The notes beneath the pieces were generated by a model. It did not search any database, was not told the DNA's origin, and worked only from the letters and a program-made list of their open reading frames with translations. A stretch of 64,000 nucleotides of DNA, taken from contig JBBDMX010000095.1 of NCBI GenBank assembly GCA_040878035.1, forward strand, positions 1 through 64,000. The letters are read 5' to 3'. Below, piece by piece: positions 35,301-43,383 of the stretch. The stretch's first letter is position 1. Each line of letters starts with the position of its first letter. A program made the position numbers and the translations under genes. This stretch comes from JBBDMX01 sp040878035. GTDB lineage: Bacteria > Planctomycetota > Phycisphaerae > Phycisphaerales > Phycisphaeraceae.

Positions 35301-35721
35301 GGGCGCGCAGACGCCCCTGGCGATGCTCTATCGCCCTGTCGTGCCGGGGACGCAACAGCCTGTCGAGTTCCGCTCGCCCTGGCGAACCGTCACGATCGAC
35401 CGCGTGGATGATGTGAGCGAGCAGATTCGCCTGGCGATGGCGGTGCTGAAGCTGCCGGCGCCGCCCAACTGGCCGGATGATTACTGGATCTACGAGTTGG
35501 CGGTGCCGCTGAAAGTGCTTGCACTGGACCCCCGGATTAACGCCAAACCCGGCCTGACGCTGCGCGGCGACGTGGGCCTGTTGCAAGGCGTAGCGGGCCA
35601 GACCGTCGGCCGCACCTACTGGCACAACCCCGCCGCGGGCCTGACCGCGGATGTGCCCGGTGAAGCGATGCTCACGCCTCAGTTGTGGGGCCAGTGGAAG
35701 TTCGTGGCGCCGGCCAAATGA
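32311..35721 (+). CDS. Large secreted beta-propeller protein with FlgD-Ig-like and CBM9/DOMON-like domains
   Basis: 1136 aa, paralog of the 1312-aa protein (shared landmarks WTYPNP followed by HxSHxAP, and a C-terminal DGKIDDWKDATW-type CBM9 domain). Order: signal peptide; FlgD-Ig-like module (about 60-140, YVTIVIDDDQGVRVRNLLAE...VWWDGLDG); beta-propeller (about 250-870); CBM9/DOMON-like domain (about 890-1135). The first 30 codons are unusual: SQAGAEALRRPGF is encoded by the CAAGCCGGGGC palindrome and GLRRAALIV by another repeat arm, and both form the n-region of the signal peptide. The hydrophobic core (LIVTCLLLLLSPASRA) follows. It lacks the N-terminal CBM9 domain of its paralog. Probably binds or senses a glycan; no catalytic residues are identified. 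Confidence 0.82.
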   Translation: MNQTDSQAGAEALRRPGFCGIWTAGLRRAALIVTCLLLLLSPASRAQDSPDPHPPIPIRFTLDSPRYVTIVIDDDQGVRVRNLLAETPFDAGEHTVWWDGLDGADRRNLRSGAGRVVSPATYQARILTRDSIDLIYETALYNPGQPAWDSIKNNRNTGGWLADHSTPADVMFMPQGSRISKEPQLVAVAPVAEWGQGVMWVRPDGSKIHGKRWIGGTWTGAQALAKDHGPNREANLDYYSACGFKAAKSGAPGAPPPPGAPGTMQGELRIYRNFTEGGRVDQKVVDYLVPTAEDARIAGLAAHNGLLVLSLPQMNRLLFIDAKAGKIIGTLDDVPSPRGLAFDKEGRLLCALATSIVRYVLFGTLTDPAKLPAPETIVAQHLEDAQKFLLADDGSLYVCDRGSSNQIKHFAPGGAPGKLLGAIGKANQGQQLGRYDPLKIQLPVACAIDNLNQLWVCEGSHIPKRISVWSLDGKLLKSYEGPPSYGGGGQLDPRDRTIAYYATRGRGMSLKIDWASGAEQIMDVYADLGRDAIRLPGEAPMLPMYVAGRKYMTNVYNTSPTNGPRYAGVWLWREDGTCVPVALVGGAKQWKALHEPAIKALIPQGVGDPTKSDRLFAWSDLNLNGAINAGELTFHPSLPWKQATGDLSMRFTDGDGTRIAPRSFTAEGVPVFDATTVEQLLPTPPKRNENGSGGLTLLPTSDGWVVCNDGPMKGYRDGALRWTYPNPWPSLHSSHHAPKPRGPGDMVAAIRLIGPPVRPTAGDAGDVWLVNGNMGCLYAMTADGFFLGTLFKDERISPGRWPLPATRGMKLNDASNNQESFWPSVAQMPDGTIYLSAGGSYIGIVRVDGMDTVRRLPAQSLQVTADVVRQCEAYLLRADQKKDEKKADEPIQVLVTDMPITIDGKIDDWKDATWATIGSDTRIALRTDDANLYVVWRIKKVGPQAPIVNSGESKEMLFKTGGCLDLMLATDPKADPKRTTPAQGDLRLVATLLGDKQGAQTPLAMLYRPVVPGTQQPVEFRSPWRTVTIDRVDDVSEQIRLAMAVLKLPAPPNWPDDYWIYELAVPLKVLALDPRINAKPGLTLRGDVGLLQGVAGQTVGRTYWHNPAAGLTADVPGEAMLTPQLWGQWKFVAPAK
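32328..32403. repeat. Two repeat fragments at the start of the 1136-aa gene
   Basis: A full CAAGCCGGGGC...GCCCCGGGTT palindrome (32328-32363), as at 15.1 and 16.7 kb, is followed after 12 nt by ACCGCGGGCTTACGCCGCGC (32376-32395) and GGCTCTGA, one arm of the ROK-gene palindrome (19775-19830). Together they make up about 75 nt of the 5' coding region. Confidence 0.85.
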
Positions 35722-35726
35722 CTAAG

Positions 35727-35750
35727 GCATGCCCACTTTGGTGGGCATGC
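35727..35750 (+). terminator. Perfect hairpin between convergent genes
   Basis: GCATGCCCAC and GTGGGCATGC pair perfectly around TTTG, 5 nt after the stop codon of the 1136-aa gene and 63 nt from the end of the convergent prepilin gene. It has no T-tract, but its placement favours a transcription terminator, possibly for both strands. Confidence 0.6.
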
Positions 35751-35812
35751 AGTATGCCCCAATCCTGAGCCCAATCCGCGCAGCGAAGGTGCCGCGGCTT
35801 CAAAACCGAAGT

Positions 35813-36691
35813 CTAATTGCCCCCGGCGGCGATCTTGCTGCCGTTGTCATCCAGTTCCATGTCGATGCCGGCGGTGCTATCGATGGCGGCAAAGCGCGTG
35901 AACTTAACACGACCGTCGCAATACAGCGTGTTGATGCCGCGGGTATGCGCCGTAGCCGCGAGGGCCGTCGGGCTGGTTCCCCAGGTGGGCGTCATCATCC
36001 ACTGGCCGTCGAACCACCTGGCATAGTCGCTCAGGATCACATCATCCGCCGGATCACGGGCATTGCCGGCGTAGCGCGCGTTGAAATGGGGCACGCTGTT
36101 GGGGGGATCCGAGTTATCCCTGCCGTTCCCGTTGAAGGTGGGATAGTTGATCCGCGGGGCGGTCTTGACCACCATGTTGGGACAACTGGTGACCTTCCAA
36201 CTGCTTAGATACTGGCCGGAGTTCAGACCATTGCCATGGCCCGCCTTCTTCGTCCAGCCCGTACCCTCGGTGACGCCGGAGGGCGCGAAGGTGACCGTAT
36301 TCTTGCTCGCCGGCGACGTCCACCAACTGCCGGTCCCGGAGCGCGAGAAGTGCATGCCCCCGCCGTAGCCGAACAGGGGAAACCAGCCCCTGAAGTCGGA
36401 AGCGTAGGCCAGCGTGCCCACCTGAATCTGCCGCTGATTGCTGGCACAGATGGCGATCCGTGCCGCCTCGCGCGCCGCACCGATGGCCGGCAGCAGCAAC
36501 GCCACCAGCAGGGCGATGATCGAGATCACCACCAGCATTTCGACCAGGGTAAATCCCTGGGACTTACGCTCGCCCAGTTCGACACGGCACGCCACAGGCA
36601 CGGGGGGCAACCCCACCAGTGGATACGCGCCGGCACGAGACGCTGGATGCACCACGCGGCGGGGCCACTTGAGTTTGAGAGCGTCAGGCAT
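35813..36691 (-). CDS. Prepilin-type protein with H-X9-DG signature
   Basis: 292 aa. A long leader of about 45 residues is followed by the prepilin site SQGFTLVEMLVVISIIALLVALLLPAIG. The C-terminal HTRGINTLYCDG matches H-X9-DG. The mature part has aromatic, Gly/Asn-rich loops (YASDFRGWFPLFGYGGGMHF) typical of these proteins. The start at 36691 gives an unusually long leader; a later start cannot be excluded, but no Met lies between it and the cleavage site. It is 52 nt downstream of a PEP-CTERM gene on the same strand and probably in one operon with both PEP-CTERM genes. Confidence 0.87.
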   Translation of the reverse strand: MPDALKLKWPRRVVHPASRAGAYPLVGLPPVPVACRVELGERKSQGFTLVEMLVVISIIALLVALLLPAIGAAREAARIAICASNQRQIQVGTLAYASDFRGWFPLFGYGGGMHFSRSGTGSWWTSPASKNTVTFAPSGVTEGTGWTKKAGHGNGLNSGQYLSSWKVTSCPNMVVKTAPRINYPTFNGNGRDNSDPPNSVPHFNARYAGNARDPADDVILSDYARWFDGQWMMTPTWGTSPTALAATAHTRGINTLYCDGRVKFTRFAAIDSTAGIDMELDDNGSKIAAGGN

Positions 36692-36743
36692 AGGTCACCA
36701 TCCAATGCTTCTCACCCAATCCTAGGTCAAGATCGGCCCGCGG

Positions 36744-37499
36744 CTACGGCCGCGCGCTCTTGCCCCGGCGCCCCCCGGCCCCGATGATCAGCACGGCGCC
36801 CACGCCCAGCAGCGCCAGCGACGCCGGCTCGGGGATCAGGTCGTTGCCCATCACGGTGATGTTGTCAAAACGCAGAATCTGCTGGCTGGGATTGGGCGCT
36901 CCCGAGGTCACGTCACGGCCCGAGTCGATGTAGCCATACACGCGGAAAGTGACCGGCGAGTTCACATTCTGATAGGCGGGCAGCGCGGACAGGTCGACCG
37001 TCAGAGTGCCCTGGTAAGTGGTCGCGCTGGTATTGCTGCCCACGGCATAGGTGGTGACGTCGCCGATGCGATTGCCCGATGCGTCGGCCAGGAACGCCGC
37101 GCCGGTGTAGGTCGCCCCAGGAGACTGGGTGCCGCCCACCGAAACCGTCAGTTCCGTGAGGTTCACCGCGGACGACGGCGTAAGCGTGAAGGTGAAGAAC
37201 ATATTGGCGGTCCCCGCCGCAGCTTCCGAATCGGGGAAGGTGCTCACGTCGCCGCTGCCACCACTGCTATCCCGCATGAACCAGTTGTCGGAGGTGCCCG
37301 AGAAGGCTGAGCTCAGTGGCGCGGTGGGATTGCCCGAAGTAACCGTGCTGCCGCTGACGCCCAAGTCGGTGGTCGTCGGACTGATGCTGTCACCGGCAAA
37401 GGTATACTGCGCCACGATCACGTCGGCCTGCGCGTCGATGGCCCCTAGAGCCATCGCAAGTAAACCCAGCCCTGTGGCGATCAAGTTTCTGCTTTTCAT
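36744..37499 (-). CDS. PEP-CTERM sorting domain protein
   Basis: 251 aa from ATG 37499 (AGGA 8 nt upstream); ATG 37514 would add five residues. Signal peptide MKSRNLIATGLGLLAMALGAIDAQA; the mature region is rich in Ser, Thr, Gly and Val with a beta-sandwich look (VIVAQYTFAGDSISPTTTDLGVSG; MFFTFTLTPSSAVNLTELTVSVG). The C-terminus is the exosortase signal: IPEPASLALLGVGAVLIIGAGGRRG, that is, PEP motif, transmembrane helix and basic tail. Expected to be processed by an exosortase, which is not in the window. Likely a surface or extracellular-matrix protein. It is co-directional with a larger PEP-CTERM gene just upstream. Confidence 0.9.
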   Translation of the reverse strand: MKSRNLIATGLGLLAMALGAIDAQADVIVAQYTFAGDSISPTTTDLGVSGSTVTSGNPTAPLSSAFSGTSDNWFMRDSSGGSGDVSTFPDSEAAAGTANMFFTFTLTPSSAVNLTELTVSVGGTQSPGATYTGAAFLADASGNRIGDVTTYAVGSNTSATTYQGTLTVDLSALPAYQNVNSPVTFRVYGYIDSGRDVTSGAPNPSQQILRFDNITVMGNDLIPEPASLALLGVGAVLIIGAGGRRGKSARP

Positions 37500-37538
37500 G
37501 GTTTTCATCCTCATTTTAGGGTGACCTTGACAATGGAC

Positions 37539-39413
37539 TCAGACACCGGCTGTATTACGGCCGGCATGCCGACGGCCGCATATAAGCAGGCCGCCGATCG
37601 CCAACAGGACGAGCGACGCGGGTTCGGGGATGGCTACCAGGGCGATCTGATTGCCGTTATAGGCGTATTCGATGCTGTGGCTGCCGGGCTGACCGCTGAT
37701 CGATGCGAATTGCGTGCCCGTCAGTGAGTTATAGCTGGCGATGACATAGACGCTGTCGTTGAGCGCGCCCAGGGCGTTAAAGGTCACCACGGCGTTGGTG
37801 ATGTTCAGGCCGTCGGCCAGCAGCAGGCCCGCCGACCCGGCGCCGGCCGGATTCAAGGTGAAGGTGAACGGCTGATCGTTATCCATGGAGAAGGAGGCCT
37901 TGGCGACCGTGTCCAGCGTCGCGCCCGCGCCGAGGTTGATGGCCGAGCTGTTGAGGATCGACGCAGTGTCGGACAGCACCAGCGTGCCGCCGGTGATGTT
38001 GGTGGCTCCCCCATACGTATTCACGCGGGTCAACGTCAGCGCGCCGGCGCCCATCTTGGTCACAACACCTGAGCCGCTGATGATTTTCACCAGACTACTA
38101 TCCGTCGATCGGTTGACGATGAGAGTGCCGTTGTTGGTGATGCCGTTGGTGGTGCTGTTGGCGAAACTCCCGGTCGTCCCGCCGTTGCCGATCTGAAGTG
38201 TGCCGCCGGCGTTGATGGTGGTGCCGCCGGTGTAGGTATTGTCAGCGAGTAGAGTCAACACGCTGGTGCCGCTGTACTTGAGCGCCTGGGTGCCGCCGCC
38301 GCCATTTCGTACGTCGCCAGTGAACGTGACGAACGCGTCGCCGCCGATTTCGCCGGTGCGCCCGCCGCTGCCGCCGGTGTTGATGCCGAAGCCGCCGAAC
38401 GTGAGCGTGTGTCCCGCGCCGTTGGCGATGATGGTGCGGATGACCGAGCCGTCGTTCGTGCCGCGCAGTTCGCCGTTGAAAGTGAGTGATTGCTCGAGCG
38501 TAATGGTCTTGGCAGTGACTGAGATCGCAACCGCGCCGGTGGCGGTGCCGGGAGTACCCGCAAAGGTGAGCGAATTCGTGCCTTTGAAGGTAAAGCCGGT
38601 GCCGGTGATAGTAATGCTATTGGCGTTGGCCATCGTGATGGCGCTGCCGCTGGTGTTGTCGATCGTCGTGCCGGTGCCGATACGGAACTCGCCGGTGCCC
38701 AGCGCCGAGGCGCTGTTAAGGTTCAACTGGCCTTCGCTGAGCGTCGTCGTGCCGCCGTGCGTGTTCGTTCCGGACAACGTCCAGGCGCCCGCGCCGGTCT
38801 TGGTGATGGCGACATTTCCCGAGCCCGTCTTGCCGATGTCGCCGCTGATCTGGCCGTTCCCGGCGCCGCCGATCGTGAGGGTCAGTGTTGCATTGTTTCT
38901 TCCAGTGATATCGCCATCGATATTCAGACTCACGCCGCTTTCCACGCTGTTATTCGTGAACGCGTAAGTCTTCGAACTGGTGGCATTGGTGAAGATGATC
39001 GGGCTGGTGATGGTCTGCGCGTTGACCACCGTGTCGGCGATGGTGATGTTCCCGCCGTTGACGACGTACAGCGTGCCGGTCTGGAGCGTGAAGGCTCCCG
39101 CATCCGCCGTATCGAAGAGGATGCTGCCGATACTGCGCTGAGTATCGACTGTGACGGTCGTGTTGCTGGCGCCGTTAAAGGTGGCCACGTCCGTGTTGGT
39201 GCCGCCGGTGCCGGTCACGCCTGGCGCCGCCTCACCCACCCAGTTGGTCGCAGTGGCCCAGTCCCCATCGGTAAAGCCAGCGGTTTTCCAAATCGCGCTG
39301 GCGGCGTGGGCGGCTGACCCACAAGCGCCGCCCATGACGGCCAGGACCGCGGCACAGGCCATGGCCCGGCTCGTGCGACCGAATTGTTGCTGTTTGCTGC
39401 GCGTGTTCGACAT
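37539..39413 (-). CDS. PEP-CTERM protein with autotransporter-type repeat (PATR-like) region
   Basis: 624 aa. Start ATG at 39413 is decided by a perfect ribosome site (AAAGGAGGT, 4 nt upstream). Signal peptide through AAVLAVMGGACGSAAHA. The body is Gly/Thr/Asn-rich and repetitive, with several copies of the autotransporter-associated beta-strand repeat (KTGAGAWTLSGTNTHGGTTT; GTSVLTLLADNTYTGGTTI; KMGAGALTLTRVNTYGGATN), giving a beta-helix. The C-terminus is VAIPEPASLVLLAIGGLLICGRR, a PEP-CTERM signal. Such proteins are long, surface-displayed beta-helices; the function is probably structural or adhesive. First gene of a likely operon with the smaller PEP-CTERM gene (39 nt away from its ATG) and the prepilin gene. 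Confidence 0.9.
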   Translation of the reverse strand: MSNTRSKQQQFGRTSRAMACAAVLAVMGGACGSAAHAASAIWKTAGFTDGDWATATNWVGEAAPGVTGTGGTNTDVATFNGASNTTVTVDTQRSIGSILFDTADAGAFTLQTGTLYVVNGGNITIADTVVNAQTITSPIIFTNATSSKTYAFTNNSVESGVSLNIDGDITGRNNATLTLTIGGAGNGQISGDIGKTGSGNVAITKTGAGAWTLSGTNTHGGTTTLSEGQLNLNSASALGTGEFRIGTGTTIDNTSGSAITMANANSITITGTGFTFKGTNSLTFAGTPGTATGAVAISVTAKTITLEQSLTFNGELRGTNDGSVIRTIIANGAGHTLTFGGFGINTGGSGGRTGEIGGDAFVTFTGDVRNGGGGTQALKYSGTSVLTLLADNTYTGGTTINAGGTLQIGNGGTTGSFANSTTNGITNNGTLIVNRSTDSSLVKIISGSGVVTKMGAGALTLTRVNTYGGATNITGGTLVLSDTASILNSSAINLGAGATLDTVAKASFSMDNDQPFTFTLNPAGAGSAGLLLADGLNITNAVVTFNALGALNDSVYVIASYNSLTGTQFASISGQPGSHSIEYAYNGNQIALVAIPEPASLVLLAIGGLLICGRRHAGRNTAGV

Positions 39414-39715
39414 GATGACCTCCTTTGTTTGGATCACGGACTGGTAAGGGGTTGCCCTTAGGCTGATTGACGCTGGTGAGATTGGCTGATTCATCGCGAA
39501 CGCTCCACTTACAGGGACTCTGAGACAGGACGTGCCGAGTGTTTGGACCCGACAGGACGATGCATCTTTATTCGCGGCCAGACTCGTGCCTGTGCATGGC
39601 GTACGCTGACGCCGGAACTGCGGCGAGTGTTGGGCCAAGTCAGCCGATGGGGTTATGTTGAGATTCACCAGACTCCTCCAGGTCCAAAAGCAGCGTGGCC
39701 AAGGGTTTCGAGGCA
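39414..39715. other. Intergenic stretch between regulator and PEP-CTERM operon
   Basis: 302 nt with no credible gene on either strand. It must hold the promoter for the leftward PEP-CTERM operon, but no clear -35/-10 pair was identified. The 3' end of the GntR-type regulator lies at its right edge. Confidence 0.4.
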
Positions 39716-40948
39716 TCAACGGCGCGTGCCACCCGAAGACCCGGAAACCCCGGATACCCCGGATGCCCCGGATCCCCCGCTACCACCGCTGCCCCCATTG
39801 CCGGTGTGCCCTGCCGATACCGATGAATGGAACCGGAACGGCGTATCAGCCGCGTCCTGGGCGGCAAAGAGCACGTCACTGGTCACCGGCACGACGATCC
39901 GCTCGGGCACGTCTTGGCCGCGGCGGGTGGCGTCGATCACTTCCAGGCAGGCCGCCAGCACTCGGCGGGTATCGGGTCCAAAGCGTCGCGCGGGGACCAG
40001 GGAATCGGTGGCCCAGGGGAAGTTCCCGTGCGCCACGACGCTACAGTCGCGTGGGACGTTGATGCCGCCGGACAGCAGCCCGGCGGTGGCTTGCGGCACA
40101 AGATTATCGTTGGCGATGACCAGGCCATCGGGACGCTGGGCCGGGGGCAGTTCCATCAGGGCGCGCACGGCGTGCTGAGCCCAGTGCGGGGCATCCATCG
40201 GCGCCGCCAGCACGCAGTGCCGCGGCAGCGCCATGCCGCGTACTTGGGCCGACTGCATCCAGGAATGCACCTCTTCCTCGGGCATCTGCGGCGTGCAGAT
40301 CATGCTGATGCGGCGGCGGCCCTGCTCCTTGAGCCAGTCCATCGCCTCGCCGATGAATCCGTCGATCTGCACCGCCACCACGCCGGGGATGGTCGGCTCG
40401 GCCATGATCGCCACGCGCGGAATGCCGTCGTCCGCCAGCAGGGGCGTCCCCACGAAGGCCTGCGGCCGGCTCAGGAAAATGATGCCCGCGGCACACTGGC
40501 GCTCCACCTGGTTGACCAACTGGCGGTAGGGTGGCGTATCGGTGGGCGACTCGATGCCCACGTAAATGCTGGTACGCCGCTGGCTCTCGGCCGACAGCCC
40601 CGCGGCAATCTGGCTCAGACTGAACAGGAAGCGGTTGATATGCGCCATCTTGGCGGTGTCGTGCGGGAAGATCAGGCAGTAGTCCACCAGATGAGGCGGA
40701 TGAGCGCCCACATACACGCCCTGCCGTGGGTGACTGACCACAAACCCATCCCGTGCCAGCCTTTCCAGCGATTTCTGAATGGTCACGGAGCTGACTTGGA
40801 ATCGGCGAACCAGTTCCGCCTGGTTGGGCAACTGACTGTGCGGCTTGAGTTGGCCTGAAACGATCTGCTGGCGCAAGGCCCTGACGATGCGGTCCTGCTT
40901 GACCGTAGCCCGCCGGACTCTGCGTGGATCTGACATCGCTGTGGACAT
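39716..40948 (-). CDS. GntR-type regulator with LacI/periplasmic-binding-like sensor
   Basis: 410 aa, organisation as in Bacillus AraR. The N-terminus is a GntR winged helix (RIVRALRQQIVSGQLKPHSQ, PNQAELVRRFQVSSVTIQKSLERLARDGFVV, residues 20-75). The rest (about 85-370) is a sugar-binding LacI-like domain (AGIIFLSRPQAF; GVVAVQIDGFIGEAMDWL; DGLVIANDNLVPQATAGLL). The last 28 residues are a Gly/Ser tail (NGGSGGSGGSGASGVSGVSG...) encoded by tandem CCCCGGATN units, probably recently acquired. Start ATG at 40948, with MSDPRRV (40936) as alternative. A GTAATTTAC palindrome touches the start codon and may be an operator. Likely regulates the PEP-CTERM/secreted-protein locus in response to a sugar. 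Confidence 0.85.
   Translation of the reverse strand: MSTAMSDPRRVRRATVKQDRIVRALRQQIVSGQLKPHSQLPNQAELVRRFQVSSVTIQKSLERLARDGFVVSHPRQGVYVGAHPPHLVDYCLIFPHDTAKMAHINRFLFSLSQIAAGLSAESQRRTSIYVGIESPTDTPPYRQLVNQVERQCAAGIIFLSRPQAFVGTPLLADDGIPRVAIMAEPTIPGVVAVQIDGFIGEAMDWLKEQGRRRISMICTPQMPEEEVHSWMQSAQVRGMALPRHCVLAAPMDAPHWAQHAVRALMELPPAQRPDGLVIANDNLVPQATAGLLSGGINVPRDCSVVAHGNFPWATDSLVPARRFGPDTRRVLAACLEVIDATRRGQDVPERIVVPVTSDVLFAAQDAADTPFRFHSSVSAGHTGNGGSGGSGGSGASGVSGVSGSSGGTRR
39738..39802. repeat. CCCCGGATN tandem array in the 3' end of the regulator gene
   Basis: Nine-nt units (CCCGGAAAC, CCCGGATAC, CCCGGATGC, CCCGGATCC) then CCGCTACCA and CCGCTGCCC. It encodes the Gly/Ser-rich tail of the GntR-type regulator. 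Because the unit is a multiple of three, the reading frame is stable to changes in copy number. Confidence 0.75.
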
Positions 40949-41223
40949 GTAATTTACTCTGACACGCCATTAAATGATTCAGGCGAGTTGATAATACATC
41001 AAAGGCTGGATAACGCAAGCCCCAAAGGCTCAAAATGCGCAAAAAATGGGCACCCCGCCCTAAGTTAGCGAAACCCCGCCGGGGTAAGCCACCACGCCCA
41101 AACCGGTGCCCAGACTAGAACCATCGTGATTTCAGATGGTTATAAGCGCGACCGGCCGTGCGTATGGGTTGCCGCGCCGCGCCAGTTCCGAACCGCCGGG
41201 AGTCCTGAGTTGTGCCCAACCCT

Positions 41224-43383
41224 CTACCTCGGATGGGGGGAGGCCAGGGCGGGTTTCTCTTCCTCGCGTTTGAACCGCCGGGCCGCCTTGTGGTAGAGGT
41301 GTTGCGCCAGCAGCTTGGGGGGCATTTTGAGCCAGTGCGAGCGGATATATAACGCCATGCGGGCGGCGCGGCCCAAGGCATCGTGCCGGCCGGGCAGTGG
41401 CGGCAGAATCGCCCGCGCGATCAGCGCGTCCATCATCCGCGGAACCGGTGCCAACGGTGCAAAGGACTTGCTTGCCTGCGTCGCGCCAGGCGGCACGGCC
41501 GTGCCCAGGACGCCTCGGGCATTGCGCAGCGCGTAATACAGCGGCCGCTCCAGTGTCAGTTCGCGCGCCCGCGCCACCAGCCGTTCCCAGAAGCCCGCCT
41601 CGACGCCGAACTCGGTGAGCAGGCTGTGAATGTCCGCCAGGTCGCGAATCGAGCCGTCCAACTCGCCGTCCTGGAACATGTGGGCTGCGGCATGGAGCAC
41701 CATGTCCGGCGGCGAGAGGATGGCGAACCGTCCATCATGACCGGCGATGGGCGTCGCATCCGCGAAGAGCTTGGCCGGGTCCGGCCGCAGACGACCGGTC
41801 ACCGGCAGAATGGTGTGATGCACGTCGATCACCGACTGCCGCTGCCGGTGCAGCATCGGCGGCAACTCGTGCATCCACGCGCGGTAATAGCGCTGGTCGT
41901 ACGGGTCGAGCTTCATCGGCTCCCACCCGGCGTGCTGGAGCGCCGCCTCCACCGTCTCGAGCCGATCCCGCGGCACCATGATGTCCACATCCGACACCAG
42001 CCTGCCTCGCGCCGTCGCCAAGTCGCCCATCACATAGGCGGCGCCCTTGAGCAGCACTACCGGCGAATCCACATCCCGCAGCGCGCGGGCGACGCGGTTG
42101 ACTTCCCAGCGCACGATCCGCTCGTGCTGCGCCGCGACCGCCTGCTCGGCGGTGAACCAGTCGCGCACCTTGGCGGGCAGACGATCCCACAGGCCCTGCT
42201 GCCGCGCCAGCCAGCCCAGGCGCGCCACCAGCCGGCCCAGCCGCGCGTGCCGCAACAGCGCGATCCACTGTGACGGTGATAGCTCGGCCATGCGCGCCGG
42301 CTCCGCCAGCACCCGCGGGAGCAGCACCTCTTTGGACTGCGGTGGCTGCGACACCGCTTTGGCTTTTCGCCGAGCGAAAGCGGCTCCGCCGCAAGCTAAA
42401 GCAGTGTCGTTGCCAACGCAGTCCAAAAAAGCGGCCGCGGGCGCGTGAGAGGCCACATGCGCCAGCGCGTCGAACGTCGCCAGCGCCTCGTCCAGGTCGC
42501 TGTACACCAGGGCTTGGCAATCGCAAGCCTCCACGGTGCGTGTCAGCGTGGCAAAGCCCGCCTCACCCAGCAGGCTGTAGTTAAAGGCGTCGTGCGCAAT
42601 AGTCAACAGCATCTGGGCGCGCGACAGCGGCCGCAAGGTCACCGCGGACCCCGCTTGGTAGCGCGGGCAGATGATCCACGCCGGCGCCGCGGGCTGATGC
42701 ACCTGGTCGAGGCTGTCGCGTGGCGGCGCCACGTGCGCTACCGTGCCCTTGCGCGTGCCGGGCGATGCCTGCCCGATCACGGCAGCCGGACAGTACCGGC
42801 GAATCACCTGGATCGATCCCTCTTTCAGACTGATCGGCAGCGGCGCCGCGGTGATCATGCCTGTCTGCGGCGAAATCAGCGCCACCTCATCCGACAGCAA
42901 CCGCCAGCCATGATGCACCAGGGCCGCACACAGCGTGCTCTTGCCCGCGCCCGGAATGCCCGGCAGGATGGCCGCACGGTCGTCCTTGGCCACCACCGCC
43001 GAGTGCAGGATCAGGTATTGGTTGGGCAGACGAAAGGTGCACCAGTTGAGGCACCATTCGAGCATGGGCACGGCGATGGACGGGTCGAACGGCTCAAACT
43101 GCCGCGCCCCATCAACCCACAGGGCCGCCAATGCCGCCCCCGGCCGCGCCCCGGGCGTGAGCCGGCCCCACCACGCCCGCTCCCGGGCCAGCATCACGTC
43201 GAAATCCAGTATCGCCTCGCCTTCGACCAGCGGGTAATCCGCATAAAGCAGGCGCAACTGGTCGTGATGCTGTGCCAACCGCACGCGCAAGCGCACATGA
43301 AACGGCCCGATGCGCACGACCAGCCCTTCGCGCGCGATGCGCCGGCGATAGTCCGCCACTGATAGCTCGCCCAGCCGTCCCAT
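41224..43383 (-). CDS. HprK-related kinase A fused to a nucleotidyltransferase
   Basis: 719 aa. Residues 1-315 match exosortase-associated HprK-related kinase A: start MGRLGELSVADYRRRIA, RIGPFHVRLRV, the P-loop GIPGAGKSTLCAAL and LLSDEVALISPQTG. Residues about 352-719 match the NTP_transf_5 type nucleotidyltransferase: SPVVLLKGAAYVMGD, RLVSDVDIMVPRDRLETVEAALQ, VIDVHHTILPVTG and LHAAAHMFQDG. These are normally separate, adjacent genes in exosortase/EPS loci. The linker (about 318-351) is encoded by the TTTGGACTGCGG palindromic element at 42331-42430, so the repeat may have joined the two genes. Start at 43383 fits the family; a GTG 20 codons upstream is the only other choice. Predicted role: regulation of surface polysaccharide or sorting, by inference. 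Confidence 0.85.
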   Translation of the reverse strand: MGRLGELSVADYRRRIAREGLVVRIGPFHVRLRVRLAQHHDQLRLLYADYPLVEGEAILDFDVMLARERAWWGRLTPGARPGAALAALWVDGARQFEPFDPSIAVPMLEWCLNWCTFRLPNQYLILHSAVVAKDDRAAILPGIPGAGKSTLCAALVHHGWRLLSDEVALISPQTGMITAAPLPISLKEGSIQVIRRYCPAAVIGQASPGTRKGTVAHVAPPRDSLDQVHQPAAPAWIICPRYQAGSAVTLRPLSRAQMLLTIAHDAFNYSLLGEAGFATLTRTVEACDCQALVYSDLDEALATFDALAHVASHAPAAAFLDCVGNDTALACGGAAFARRKAKAVSQPPQSKEVLLPRVLAEPARMAELSPSQWIALLRHARLGRLVARLGWLARQQGLWDRLPAKVRDWFTAEQAVAAQHERIVRWEVNRVARALRDVDSPVVLLKGAAYVMGDLATARGRLVSDVDIMVPRDRLETVEAALQHAGWEPMKLDPYDQRYYRAWMHELPPMLHRQRQSVIDVHHTILPVTGRLRPDPAKLFADATPIAGHDGRFAILSPPDMVLHAAAHMFQDGELDGSIRDLADIHSLLTEFGVEAGFWERLVARARELTLERPLYYALRNARGVLGTAVPPGATQASKSFAPLAPVPRMMDALIARAILPPLPGRHDALGRAARMALYIRSHWLKMPPKLLAQHLYHKAARRFKREEEKPALASPHPR
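42331..42430. repeat. TTTGGACTGCGG palindromic element at a fusion junction
   Basis: Left arm TTTGGACTGCGGTGGCTGCG and right arm GTTGCCAACGCAGTCCAAAA with a shared inner CACCGCTTTGGCTT/AAGCTAAAGCAGTG pairing; total about 100 bp. It is 100% inside the HprK-NTase open frame. The sister copy is at 11463-11562. Confidence 0.9.

Noticed and set aside
40949..41223. tRNA or other structured RNA in the gap upstream of the GntR-type regulator
   Set aside because: No cloverleaf or known RNA motif could be found by eye; only a short GTAATTTAC palindrome and a CCCCGCCGGGG element.
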